NCBI RefSeq assembly: GCF_918797505.1
Contig: NC_092800.1
Location: 20,765,313-20,829,312 of the forward strand
Direction: 5' to 3'
DNA: 64,000 bases
Origin: Bemisia tabaci
Lineage: Eukaryota > Arthropoda > Insecta > Hemiptera > Aleyrodidae
The notes beneath the pieces were generated by a model. The model worked only from the letters and a program-made list of their open reading frames with translations. It did no database searches and had not been told where the DNA came from. The first letter of the stretch is position 1; each line of letters opens with the position of its first letter. Shown piece after piece: positions 20,723 through 30,421 of the stretch. The translations under genes and the position numbers were made by a program.

Positions 20723-20853
20723 ATATCGTCGCTTTGGCTGACATAAGGGCGCAACTACACATTGAGATGAGCCCGGAAAAGCATTGAAATGTATGAAAGA
20801 CAGGGTTCATTGCAGAGTGTGGTTACGCTCTTATGTCAGGTAGGCGACGATAT
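20723..20853. mobile_element. Family M palindromic MITE, copy 1
   Basis: Arms ATATCGTCGCTTTGGCTGAC and GTCAGGTAGGCGACGATAT, inner ATAAGGGCG, GATGAGCCC and AGGGTTCAT. About 130 bp. Copies at 33749 and 58994. Confidence 0.7.
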
Positions 20854-21026
20854 GCTCAATGTCGTTATCCTAGAACCTACGACCTTTCTGCTTTGTGTGA
20901 AGAATAGTCCAGGAAAATTAAAATTATAATATTTGATGAATTTTGGAATATGACAACCTACGTTGGAATTATCATATCATTTCATCACGTAATTAATGAA
21001 AATTTTAGAAATAAAAATTTATTCCA

Positions 21027-21471
21027 CACAGAAAAAAAAGTGTCGAGGATTATCCACTAAAATTGTGCTACTACTCCAATTTGTTGGATGGTACGGACGT
21101 TTCCAATTGATTGTGGTAGTACCGCAAATCAAAATAGGTTAGTATCAACAAGCAACAGTGGCGTCGCGTGAATTGCGATGTATCGATTGTTATGCCATTT
21201 AAACTTATGGTAAAGAATCGATCATGAAGATGTTCGGTGCGAACACCCTGTTTATCAATCCTTTTCCATAGGTTTGAATGGCATATGACAATCGATACAT
21301 CGCAATTCACGCCTCGCCACTGTATCGCAACAATTGCGTTAGTAACCTAATTTATTGGGGTGTTATCCCAATTGATCGGGGCACTATACCCAATTGTTGG
21401 GTATAAATTGTATATTAATTGGGAATTGGAGGTGTCCAAATCATCCAACAGACTCTTGCTCTTTTTTCGTG
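21027..21471. mobile_element. Family C CACTG-ended element, interrupted by family A
   Basis: Left end CACAGAAAAAAAAGTGTCG, right end CTCTTTTTTCGTG. The interior repeats variants of CCAATTGATTGNGGTAGTAC (TCCAATTTGTTGGATGGTAC, CCAATTGATTGTGGTAGTAC, CCCAATTGATCGGGGCACTA). A family A copy sits at 21156-21322. The cleaner copy at 54575 defines the ends. Confidence 0.6.
21156..21322. mobile_element. Family A hAT-type MITE, complete
   Basis: CAGTGGCGTCGCGTGAATTG to CACGCCTCGCCACTG, 167 bp, inserted in a family C element. Flanking octamers ACAAGCAA and TATCGCAA agree only at the last four positions, so the TSD has decayed. Confidence 0.8.
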
Positions 21472-21611
21472 CAACTTTCTAATAAATGTTGCCGTATAAA
21501 CAAACATGAAGAATGTTTCATCAATATATTTATTGTTCATCAGAAAACAAAGAGGTTTGCTTTGAGATACATCTGAGAAATGGAATATATCATACATACA
21601 TTCGAATCGCT

Positions 21612-22030
21612 TTACAGTGCGCCCGGGCGCTCTGCGACACCTAATTGCCATCCTTGCCTATCGATCCAGAGGTCTTCTGGTAAATGGCATCTTGTGATTT
21701 CATCTTGAATGCCACCTATCCACGATTTTGCTAGACGTCTCCCACGTCTTTCTACGTCTACGTCTTCTACGTCGTTCTACGTCTTCTTGGAGGAACCCAA
21801 TCTAGTACCTTCTTAGGCAACCTATCATCTGCCATTCGTTGAACATGACCATACCAGACAAGCTGTTTGGTCATAATTTCATGCACGATGTTCTGCTCAG
21901 CGTTCATGATCTCACGGACTCTTTCGTTCCTTACGTGATCTCTCCTCGAGATTCCAGCCGTGAAGTGTGGCCCATGAGAGATCGTACCAAAAAGATTCTT
22001 AAGGCAACTGAGATGGATTTCTGGAATATA
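21612..22030 (-). pseudogene. Non-LTR retrotransposon ORF2 C-terminal remnant
   Basis: The minus strand reads the C-terminal region typical of endonuclease-reverse transcriptase proteins of RTE/CR1-like non-LTR elements. A segment with ISRRDHVRNERVREIM, then KQLVWYGHVQRMADDRLPKK and VLDWVPPRR is followed, after a frame change, by RGRRLAKSWIGGIQDEI and LGVAERPGAL, with the stop at 21612-21614. The frame is broken inside an expanded ACGTCT/TCTACG microsatellite at about 21739-21789. There is also an upstream in-frame stop near 22040. The polymerase domain is absent. The family assignment is from pattern recognition of the KxLxWxGHVxRM signature. Confidence 0.65.
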
Positions 22031-23790
22031 TCAACACAACAATAATCAGTATTCACTTGTAAACGTTCACGTGGAAATTGATATGTATCTCAAAAGCCAA
22101 CCTTAGTTTTTCAATGATTTGTTTAGTTTTTTAGTTCAGTCTCTCACAGTTAGGCGGCAACCCTGGACCTTGCTCTGATGGGTGTCGAAAACACAAGTTC
22201 CCAAGTTGCTGCTTTTCCCATCGAATAAGGGAATTAAAAGGAGATGTAAGGGGTTCCACGGTGGTCACGCTGGCAGCAGAGCACATTGCTAATAAGGCTT
22301 ATAGGTTGAGGCTTACGTAAAATGCTCTGTCGCTGTCTCTTCAAATCAAGTTATTTTGGTACTTCTCATCTTCAAGCCTTCCGCCCCCTTCCCCACCTAA
22401 CTCCTTTTTGAGTTGAACTAAAGATGAGCTTGTTATTTTCACGAATGACAGCATTTCTTTTGCGGTTGTAAATGAAAGAAACGTTGTGCGTTTGCTTCAA
22501 TGTTTGTACTCCTTATAGTAAGCCTCATGTAAGTACCTGAGGTAAATCTAAATCCAAGGCTTTTTTAAGACAAGTGAGTCTTTGATGTGCTTACAATACA
22601 ACACTTGTTGACATCGTATTTTGATTGTATTCACGAGGAAAGAAACGCATGATACTGCTCGTGGCCTAGTTGTTCAAAGGCCCCAAAAATATATATTAAT
22701 TCGTCTGAAAGTTCTGAAGAATGATGCACGCATGCTCCGGTAAGAGGGGTTATCGCTAAATTCCGAGAAGTATGTATCTCGATCGTGACTTTTCAATCTC
22801 TACGTTACCCTTATACACCGAGAAAAAAGATTTACCCATCTTTTACCATTCCTTCACGCTGTATTTCACACAACGTCAATTCTGCCAGTAGAAAGGTAAA
22901 CGTTTCTTTATACTGGTGCAGGTAAACATGTATCAAAATGCTGAAATTTGCACCCTGTCTAGTGGTCCATTGTCCCCTGAATTAGCATACTTTGCAAAAC
23001 TGGGCAAGAAATCTACAATGCCAGAACGCAAAGTATGTACTTTCGACTTTTGTCATGGGAACGGAGTTCCCCATGATATTAGAATCGTTCCGTTGCTTTC
23101 GCTATGGGATTCCCTATACCTCTGCGACCTTGAGCGTTTCGCCCAGTCTCCGATTTTTGGTAGATTTTCCGATGTATCAAAAACCGTTGTATTTTTTAGC
23201 CAATCATGTCTCTACGTCAAGTTGTGTTGATTTCTAAAATTCGCTTTCAGCGAGTTTTTTTCCACTTTGAGATGTCGTGTCTGACTGGTAAATCTGCGCA
23301 GAACCACGAAGTTCCGTTTTTAGGCAAATTCTTTTTTTTGGGAGGTTTTCATTGGCTATTTTTCGCCATCAGTTTTCTGTTCGTTGGTGCAAAAGATCGC
23401 CTACCTCGTTGCTCTTGAGAAGCCGCCATTATCCCACCTCAAATTTTAAACATAGATATAAAGAAATAATAACCATCGTACAAGGTGGAAAATTGCTCTG
23501 GAGGACCCGTTACGGATATATGAGCCAAAATCAGAACTCGATTGATGGATTTAATCCATGAATACAGAAATATTGCCTCAGCTTACTGCCGCGATCGCAA
23601 ATGCATGGTGTGATGAACCTTGTGACATATGACAGCATAGGTAAACAATGTCTCACAGAGTAATACGGTTAATCCGTTGTCTCTTAGGACGCCAGTGGCC
23701 GAACTGTTGAAATCTCAAGGACGTCTTTTGTGAAGCCCCGCTCAGCGTCCGAGATCACTTAACTGTTCTCTTTTTCTCCATCATCATCCG
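22031..23790. other. Stretch with nothing recognised
   Basis: No gene recognised. A possible short inverted-end repeat is at 22816-22920 (CACCGAGAAAAAAGATTTACC facing GGTAAACGTTTCTTTATACTGGTGC, given as two parts because the arms are unequal). Open frames at 22916-23561 overlap one another and resemble nothing known. Confidence 0.35.
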
Positions 23791-23895
23791 AGCGGTGAGA
23801 TAGCTCAGTTAGCTACGCGACTGTTCTGATTCTGGGAGAGCGTCACTTTTTGTGCGAGCGGGGGTTCGAATCTCGTAGGGGACAGCTAATTTTTA
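23791..23895 (+). repeat. tRNA-like SINE head or tRNA pseudogene
   Basis: Contains an A box TAGCTCAGTTAGC near 23804 and a B box GGGTTCGAATCTC near 23864, correctly ordered and about 60 bases apart. The segment between them is too long and unpaired for a standard tRNA, and acceptor ends do not pair, so it is not called as a functional tRNA. Confidence 0.5.
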
Positions 23896-24019
23896 CTGGT
23901 TGTATTGAATGTTTTAGACCAATCATCTAACAATAATTAATACTTGGCAACTTAGGAAGCACATAGGTCCCTTACGATGCGTATTCGGGCATATGTGTAG
24001 AGTAAAAATATCGTACGTA

Positions 24020-24980
24020 GGGTGTCCCAAAAGTACCGGGACTGGTTCTGTAACTTCAAAAGTAAGATAGATACAGACATGATTTTGGTCTCATTTTAAA
24101 GATCAACTCAATACCTATCGATTAAAACCAAGATCAGCTCAATCGAATAAAAATTGACCGAGTTATGACAATTTGAAATTAGTGAGGAAAGTTTACCCCT
24201 ACGGTTTTTAGGAAGATTTTTCGCTTACCAGGATTCAAAAAGTAAATATTCGTATCCACTTTCCTCCGAATCTTCCATAACTTCCTTTTGCTTTTCAAAG
24301 TACCGTCCATCAAACCGGATGCACTTTTTCATGCGCTCTTGCCACTTATCCAACATTGTTTTCCTGAATTCTTCCTCTGGGATGGAGTTGAAAAAGTTTT
24401 GAATTGCATTCTGGATTTCGGTCTTCGATACGAATCTTCGTCCGCGAAGCTCCTTTTTAAGCGTAGGAAACATCCAAAAATCACATGGAGCCAAGTCAGG
24501 GCTATAAGGGGGATGAGGGATTGTTTCAACTCCATTTTTACTCATAAATTCACGTGTTAAGCTCGATGTGTGAGGCCGCGCATTGTCTTGATGGAGTATC
24601 CACGAAGCTTTCAAGTCCGACCGTTTCCGGGAAATGTGCATTCTCAACTCCTTTAGTACTTTGCAATAATACGCACTGTCAACTGTTGTGTTTGATGGTA
24701 CAAAATGTTGATAAATGACACCTCGAAAATAAAAAAACACAATAAGCATCACTTTATCGGCCGACTTTTCGATTTACGGCGATGAAGAATCTTCCTTAAA
24801 AACCGTAGGCGTAAACTTTCCTCGCTGATTTCAAATTGCCATAACTCGGTCAATTTTTATCCGATTGAGCTGATCTTGGTTTTAATCGATGGGTATTGAG
24901 TTGATCTTTAAAATGAGATCAAGATCATGTCTGTATCTATCTTACTTTCGAAGTTACAGAACAAGTTTTTTGGGATACCT
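24020..24980 (-). mobile_element. Mariner-like element with about 200-bp inverted repeats
   Basis: Inverted repeats 24020-24224 and 24778-24980 match across about 200 bp. Outer ends are GGTGTCCCAAAAGTACCGG and, inverted, GGTATCCCAAAAAACTTG. Shared inner blocks include TAACTCGGTCAATTTTTAT and CTTGGTTTTAATCGAT. TA occurs at 24018-24019 and 24981-24982, the mariner target. The 961-bp element is shorter than an intact mariner (about 1.3 kb), and the missing part is the 5' half of the transposase. Confidence 0.85.
24225..24752 (-). pseudogene. Mariner transposase, C-terminal half, inactive
   Basis: The 175-codon frame encodes the C-terminal half of a mariner (IS630-Tc1-mariner) transposase. It has HQDNARPHTS and HPPYSPDLAPCDFWMFP, with the second and third catalytic aspartates 34 residues apart (D34D). 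The first catalytic aspartate normally ends a VFFD- or WWD-type strand; here the strand reads MLIVFFYFRG, so that residue is Tyr (TAT in place of GAT). The N-terminal helix-turn-helix DNA-binding half is missing: upstream of KSADKV an in-frame TAA adjoins the inverted repeat. The stop codon abuts the opposite repeat. Loss of both the DNA-binding domain and a catalytic residue makes it a dead copy. Confidence 0.92.
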
Positions 24981-24984
24981 TATG

Positions 24985-26160
24985 TATACTTTACGCCGAA
25001 AAAGCGAACCTGAAACTTAAATGCGTTAACTTCCTAAAACCATATATAATCCAACGAAAATAAATAATTGGTACATAACAGCTTTCTTGTATGCAAAGAA
25101 AATAATTAAAAATGTTAAAAAAGAGATGTCAACACAAAATTACATAGCCCCTTCAATTCAGAAGATACTACAAACGAACTGTACCTTAACATTTTCATAT
25201 CCCAGAAGCTAACGTTCCCATGACGAATATTTCCATCGCTAGCGATTGCAAAATCCAACTTGTCATATTTCCTTTGATCACCTCGCACTGCTGCGATTTG
25301 TGAGATTGTGCAGTTTAAGTTGATCTTTTTTCGAAACTATTAGATACTTTCGACAGGGTGTATAATTATACTAGGGGGCCCTGCCCCTGACCGCTACGCG
25401 GCCCAACCCCCGGGAGGGCGCCTCGCGCCCTATACGCATATGTACAGGCAAAAATGTTCTTCCATTTTAATACACCATTTTGTGTTCGAGCTGCATCGAT
25501 TTCAAAATTTTTAATGTAACACTCAGATTTGTAAATGATGAGGAATAGCTGGATGGAATGCAGGAAAAATTGAGTTAAACCTTATACCTTGGACCTTGAA
25601 CCTTGAACCCTGAGCGATGCACCGTTCCTCAACTCTTCGAATGAGGAGCCCTTCACGAGCTTTTCCATTGTTTTATTGTTTATTCGAGTCGCTCAGGTAG
25701 AATCCCACACCTTGACGTTTCTAGCGGAAACGACATATCTCTCACGCTATTAACATTGGACTTAAGTGACATGAGCTTTAAAAGCTCTACAACATTAAAA
25801 GTTCGGAGTTTCATAATTTTTTGCACATCTACATCTACTACAGATGACATACATGTAAAGATCATCCTTATCAGTCCGGCAGTTCGTCAGAAATAGTGCT
25901 TCCAAGATTTTGCTTGTAGCTGTATAATATAGATTTTTCCCCCGAATTGAATTGATCAAAACAGACAGTGAGACAGTTAGTGGGGCCGCGAATCTCTGTT
26001 GGTTTAAAATGAGTGAAGTATGTTAAAAACTTGCGTTATATCCGTCCTGGCGTTCTCCACGTGTAAAATTCGAGGTGCTACGTTCATCGTTCCGTAAAGT
26101 AAGGCATTCAAGTTGCAAGAAGTTAGGTGATTCAGAAGTTTCTCCGCCTCCAAATCCCAG
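24985..26160. other. Mostly nothing recognised; one family K fragment
   Basis: Apart from the GC-rich family K fragment at 25372-25440 (GGGGGCCCTGCCCCTGACCG, CTACGCGGCCCAACCCCCGG) nothing was recognised. A near-tandem CTTATACCTTGGACCTTGAA lies around 25580. Confidence 0.4.
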
Positions 26161-26166
26161 GAGAAT

Positions 26167-26331
26167 CAGTGGCGTGGCGTGAATTGCGATGTATCGATTG
26201 TTATGCCATTTAAACCTATGGAAAAGGATCGATAAACAGGGTGTTCGCAACGAACACCTTAATAATCGATTCTTTGCCATAAGTTTAAATGGCATAACAA
26301 TCGATATATCGCAAAGCACGCCACGCCACTG
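26167..26331. mobile_element. Family A hAT-type MITE, complete
   Basis: 165-bp palindrome, CAGTGGCGTGGCGTGAATTG to GCACGCCACGCCACTG. Flanks GGAGAAT and ATGTACAT show no convincing duplication. Confidence 0.85.
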
Positions 26332-26645
26332 ATGTACATAGGAAAACACTGTGGATAAATAACTACTATTTTAACTCCTGGGTTGCGGATAGCCATCTTG
26401 CCTCTACGATCACCTGTAGGCGAATTTACACAATTGCAGAAACTCAGGAATGAAATTAAATACTATTGATTTGCTAATGAAAAAATTATCAATAATTTTG
26501 CCTCTAGAATCGGGTGATCACCGCATTTGTGCAATTTCGCATAAACTTCCTTTCTCACGAGGTTTATCATTCTTGTGCACATTTTGAAATACTTCTCACT
26601 GTTACAGTTTTTCACCCTCATTTTCTTCTTTAAATTATAATACAT

Positions 26646-26798
26646 TATGAGACCGCATTTTACAACAAGGAACTATAATTTCTGGATCAGTTTTAGAAAC
26701 GACGTATTTATCATTAGTTTCCCTAAGAACATAAGTGTTTTTAAAGATGAGCCAGAAGTCATAGCTCCTAACTGCAATATGTGGTCCAATTTAGGCAC
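26646..26798. mobile_element. Family O palindromic MITE, copy 2
   Basis: Arms GACCGCATTTTACAACAAGG and CTAACTGCAATATGTGGTCC, with centre ATCATTAGTTTCCCTAAGAA as in the 14931 copy. Confidence 0.6.
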
Positions 26799-26841
26799 AG
26801 GGTACCGCGCCGCATATTGAAATGTAGAATAACAAGTAGTG

Positions 26842-27253
26842 CACACTGAAAAAAAATTCTCGTCGTTTTTACCACGGTCCGTTGGTACCTTTACCATATC
26901 ACTTTTTTACCAATTTTTGGTAATTTTACCAAGACAGACTGGTAAGCTTATCTAAAAACCGGTATTTCTACTGTTTTTCTCAGGTAAGAATACCACTTTT
27001 ATTGGTAATCAATTCCCGGTAACTTTGCCATTTTATCTCGGTAATTCTACCGCACAGTCGATAAAAAATATTGGCGTTTTTACCAAGGTCCAGTAAAATA
27101 ACCGAGAAAGTTCAATGATTTCTCGGTAAAATTACCAATTCCATAAATGTTAATTTTACCAAGAAAAAACTGGGATCAAATAGAACCCGGCATTCTTGGC
27201 AACCTTCTTCTTTTTTAGTAAATACACCGAGATTTTTTTTTCAATGCACTGTG
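26842..27253. mobile_element. Family D CACTG-ended element built from GGTAATTTTACC words
   Basis: 412 bp. Left end CACACTGAAAAAAAATTCTCG split as CACACTG then an A-run and TTCTCG; right end CGAGATTTTTTTTTCAATG then CACTGTG. The interior is a dense series of TTACCAA/TTGGTAA words, for example TTTTTGGTAATTTTACCAAG, TCGGTAAAATTACCAA and TTATCTCGGTAATTCTACCG, in both orientations. It can fold on itself at many registers. No ORF. Single copy in the window. Confidence 0.7.
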
Positions 27254-27793
27254 TAAAAGAAAACCAACCGTGATTCTCATTGCCATGGTTAACACGGTGA
27301 CACGCCTTTAATTTTTCAGAGGTTTCAAAAGGCTTATCACCGGAAGTTGTTGTTGAATGGTCTCGCGAAAAAGCAGCTGCTCAAGTGAGAATTTGCATGA
27401 GGAACTCGCGAGAAAAGCATGGGAGGAGGGAGCACTTGTTGTCTTGCATGATTGTCGCTCCTTATGCACAATTAAGTAAGTGCTTTCGCGTGACTTACGG
27501 CTGGGAAGTTACTTGATACGTCTCGTTTTCCAGCTTTGTTTGAATAGCTAATCCGCTATTTTATTAGCATCCAGCTCATTTTTGGTCGGCTGTAAGCCCA
27601 ATTCCCGTGTTTTTCTACCGGTACCCGCTTGTAACTCCTCTTGTTTTAGGATCACAAGTGTTGCTTTAGCACACCATTTCAAAGGAAAATCTTTGTTTGA
27701 GGCTACCCAGTATCGTTTCCTCGGTTTCTGTTCCTCAAAGCAGAAGTTAAAGTGGTACAAGGTAACTTTAAAACGCCAACCTGCTAAAATGAT
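27254..27793. other. Stretch with nothing recognised
   Basis: No gene recognised. A minus-strand frame at 27548-27967 runs into the family H copy and its C-terminal part has no known relative, so I do not call it. Confidence 0.35.
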
Positions 27794-28205
27794 AATGGAG
27801 ATGTTGCATGTGTGAGGAATTCGCGATTTGACTGTTGATTCTTGTGTAAAAGTTCGCGAGAAGAGAGAGTCCACTTCTACATCAAGACAAACTCTCCATG
27901 CGAAGAAAAGGAGCAAATACATTGACAGGGCTGCCACTTTGTTTGGAGACTCTAAGGCTGAAAACACAGCGTCCCTGCTAATGTATTTGCTTCCTATCTT
28001 TGCATGGAGAGTTTGACTTGATGTAGACGTGGAATCTCAGGGTAGGGTTGGATATCCCCTCCATTCTGGCCTCAACTTGAGAGCTTTTTTTGAGCTTGGG
28101 AGTTGATTCCAGAGAAAACCAGTGGCACCATCGTGTCTCTCGCGAACTTTTACGTAAGAATTAATAGTCAACTCGCAAATTCCTCACACATGTAACATCT
28201 CCATT
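27794..28205. mobile_element. Family H long palindromic MITE, left arm internally deleted
   Basis: Ends AATGGAGATGTTGCATGTGT and CACATGTAACATCTCCATT. About 100 bases are missing from the left arm after AAAAGTTCGCGAGAAG, which joins directly to AGAGTCCACTTCTACATC, so the arms are now unequal. Confidence 0.75.
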
Positions 28206-28293
28206 CGGAAGGAGAGCACACTTGTGTCACTCTTCGTTCCATAACCCGTGCAGTTGACAAGTACACGAAATACACCGTATCTAGATTAACCGC

Positions 28294-28458
28294 TTGATAA
28301 GGAAGAGCACCGAGCACAAACACGACCTTGCCCTAGCGCTTATCAAACGTGACTCCGACTTCAAATCAAAATGGGAAAAAAATGGAATCAAAGTGGAAAA
28401 ACCAAGTAGGATTGAAAGCTTGGTCCTCCATCTGATCTGGATACCACGCGCCAACCAT
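28294..28458 (+). pseudogene. Non-LTR ORF fragment, part left of the LTR insertion
   Basis: Open plus-strand frame with ALIKRDSDFKSKWEKNGIKV and ending IWIPRANH at the LTR edge. The same frame resumes with HLLIAWRAQ on the far side of the LTR element (31495 on), so this is most likely the upstream part of one interrupted reading frame. I do not recognise this half by itself. Confidence 0.5.
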
Positions 28459-28938
28459 TGTGAGGGGGGTGGTTTTCGGGGTTGTTGTTGTGGATAATGA
28501 GTAGGCTTAAAGGTACATAGTACTGACGTATATTCTAGGTGAGGTTAGGTTACAAGGGTGCGGAGAAGCCGCGTTTTTATTGCGGGACGAGCCGCGTCTT
28601 AATGCGGGACGAAGCCGCGTCTTATAGCGGGACAAGCCGCGTCTATTGCGGGACAAGCCGCGGATTTGAGGGGGTCTACCCCAACTAAAGAGAACTTACT
28701 TTGACTGGTATTAACTTGTGACTGGATGCTCGGAGGCCCCGCCGGGTGCCTTTTATAGCTGATCGCCAGCCTCCCACCAAGTTGGTCCATGCAAGTTTGG
28801 AGATGGGAGACTGAGCGATCGAGCTGCTCGTTGCGGCCGGCGGAGGAAACTGCCTCGCAATGAGGCAAGTGCGCCAAGCGGGGCGGCCCGGCTCATCACC
28901 ACTTGAGGTGATGGATTGACCCGGGTTGCGCCGTCACA
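28459..28938 (-). repeat. 3' LTR (minus-strand sense)
   Basis: 480 bp. It differs from the other LTR at about a dozen positions, clustered in the GCGGGACGAGCCGCG repeats (28560-28665). The reiterated unit, about 21-23 bp and present about five times, can form GC-rich hairpins (CCGCG with CGCGG) in the transcript. Confidence 0.85.
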
Positions 28939-28954
28939 CCTTACGCACTCATCA

Positions 28955-29420
28955 AAATTGCGAAGCAATTTGCAAAAAGAAATTTTTTGACCTCACGAGA
29001 ATTTTTAAGTCAATTATGGGCGCTGACAAGCTGCCGTTGTATTGACAAACATGTAAAATTAAAGACGTAAGCAATTTGCAAAAGACAGAAAAATTTTTGA
29101 CTTTACGAGAATTTTTTAGTCAATTTTGGGCGCTGGCAAGCTGCCGTTGTATTGACAAAAATGTAAAATTAACACGTAAGCACTTTGCAAAAGAAAAAAT
29201 TGACAAAAGTGTAAAATTAAACACACAAATATATATTATCTTAAAAATCTATTTAGAGCGAAAAAGTAATGATCAGTAAACACAATTGGAAGTGGGCGCT
29301 GACAAGCTGCCCGATTTTGCAGCGCGGCGCTAACAAGCTGCCGATACATGAGATAAGAGATTGGCGCTGACAAGCTGCCGATCAAATAAGCTAAGAGAAC
29401 GGCGCTGAAAAGCTGCCGTG
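28955..29420. repeat. Array of an 18-bp motif GGCGCTGACAAGCTGCCG
   Basis: The motif or a 1-2 base variant occurs six times (near 29021, 29127, 29295, 29322, 29362, 29399). The first two are parts of a longer unit of about 105 bp starting GAAGCAATTTGCAAAA and including TTGTATTGACAAA. It lies between the coding frame and the 3' LTR of the LTR element. Its role is unknown. Confidence 0.75.
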
Positions 29421-29800
29421 GGTATATTACCATATTTAAATATACAGTTAACTTAAATTTGTAGTATGAACTTAATAAGATTACACTAAGGACGGTGCTA
29501 ATGAGCGGCCGTGTTTAAGATTTAGAAAAATTATAAAAATCAATTAATGTGGCTCTCATATGCGCCAATCTATGTCGGCTTGAGACGCAGCGTTTAGGGA
29601 TACGGTTGGAATTGCCTTTTTCTTTTGTTTTGTATTCTTCTTCCGGCACGGCGGTTTTGTCGGGGTGGTCTATTGATGCACATTATTGTAGGAATGGGGT
29701 TATATATCGGTGATGGTGTGTAAGTTTGTTGTAATATTGGAGGTGGGGGGAGGGGGGGTGGGAAACAAATCAGGCGTAGAAGGGTTGTATTCCTCTGGGC

Positions 29801-30358
29801 TTACCACTGATGAAACCATTTGGCCGTGTCTTCGTGTCCTGTTTCTGACTGTCCATCTTCAGATCCTGAATGCGCCGTTAACACTGCGATTTGTTGTTCT
29901 TCGAATTCTTTATTGACAATGGAAAGCAGGTCAGCGCGAGCTTTTTTTAAGCTTATGTAATTATAGGGAATATCTCTGCACCCAAATTCCATGATTAGGC
30001 GAGCTTTATTAAATTTGGAGATATTTGCGTAATATTTTTGAGGGTCGTCATCAACTTCTGTAGGGGTTTTGTCGTATGTTGAGATTTTCAGCGGTACATC
30101 TAGGAGGGGGGTGGAGCTTGTGTGGGTCATGGGTCCATCCGGTACTGTTAAGTAGAGTTTATTGTATAAATATTGCTTGATTTCCGCTGCTGGTATTTCA
30201 GTTAGTCCACTCAGCATTTCGTGGGTTAAAATAGCTCTCTTCTTCGATTTTTTAGGATCAGTTATTTTGTGCAGGATGAGCTCGGCGTAGTTGTCTGCCC
30301 GTATCCGATAAGTTTTGTTGTTCACTGTGGTTTGAATGTAGCTCGTTTCGTCTTCCAT
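29801..30358 (-). CDS. 185-aa protein of the LTR element, gag-position, unknown family
   Basis: The start is the ATG at 30358 in CAAAATGGAAG, a good eukaryotic context and the first ATG after the repeat array and a poly-proline-like G-run stretch. The protein starts MEDETSYIQTTVNNKTYRI and ends TAKWFHQW. It is hydrophilic, with a lysine cluster (DPKKSKKRAI) near residue 35 and an acidic C-terminus. No zinc knuckle, protease or RT motif is visible. Position between 5' LTR and 3' LTR on the sense strand suggests a gag-like structural protein, as in terminal-repeat elements that keep only gag; that is inference from position. The frame is open further upstream through repeat DNA, which I regard as untranslated. 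Confidence 0.5.
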   Translation of the reverse strand: MEDETSYIQTTVNNKTYRIRADNYAELILHKITDPKKSKKRAILTHEMLSGLTEIPAAEIKQYLYNKLYLTVPDGPMTHTSSTPLLDVPLKISTYDKTPTEVDDDPQKYYANISKFNKARLIMEFGCRDIPYNYISLKKARADLLSIVNKEFEEQQIAVLTAHSGSEDGQSETGHEDTAKWFHQW

Positions 30359-30421
30359 TTTGGCGATGGTGGTCACGACTGGGGGGGGGGGGGGGTGGAG
30401 GGCTGTAATTAATTTGAATGT

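Noticed and set aside
23791..23895. Functional tRNA gene
   Set aside because: A and B boxes are present, but acceptor and T-arm pairing fail and the spacing is irregular.
27548..27967. 139-codon minus-strand frame
   Set aside because: Half of it lies in a family H palindrome and the rest has no recognisable domain.
28955..29420. GGCGCTGACAAGCTGCC as a primer-binding site
   Set aside because: It recurs six times and lies on the 3' side of the sense strand; the single TGGTAGAAGCGC next to the 5' LTR is the better candidate.
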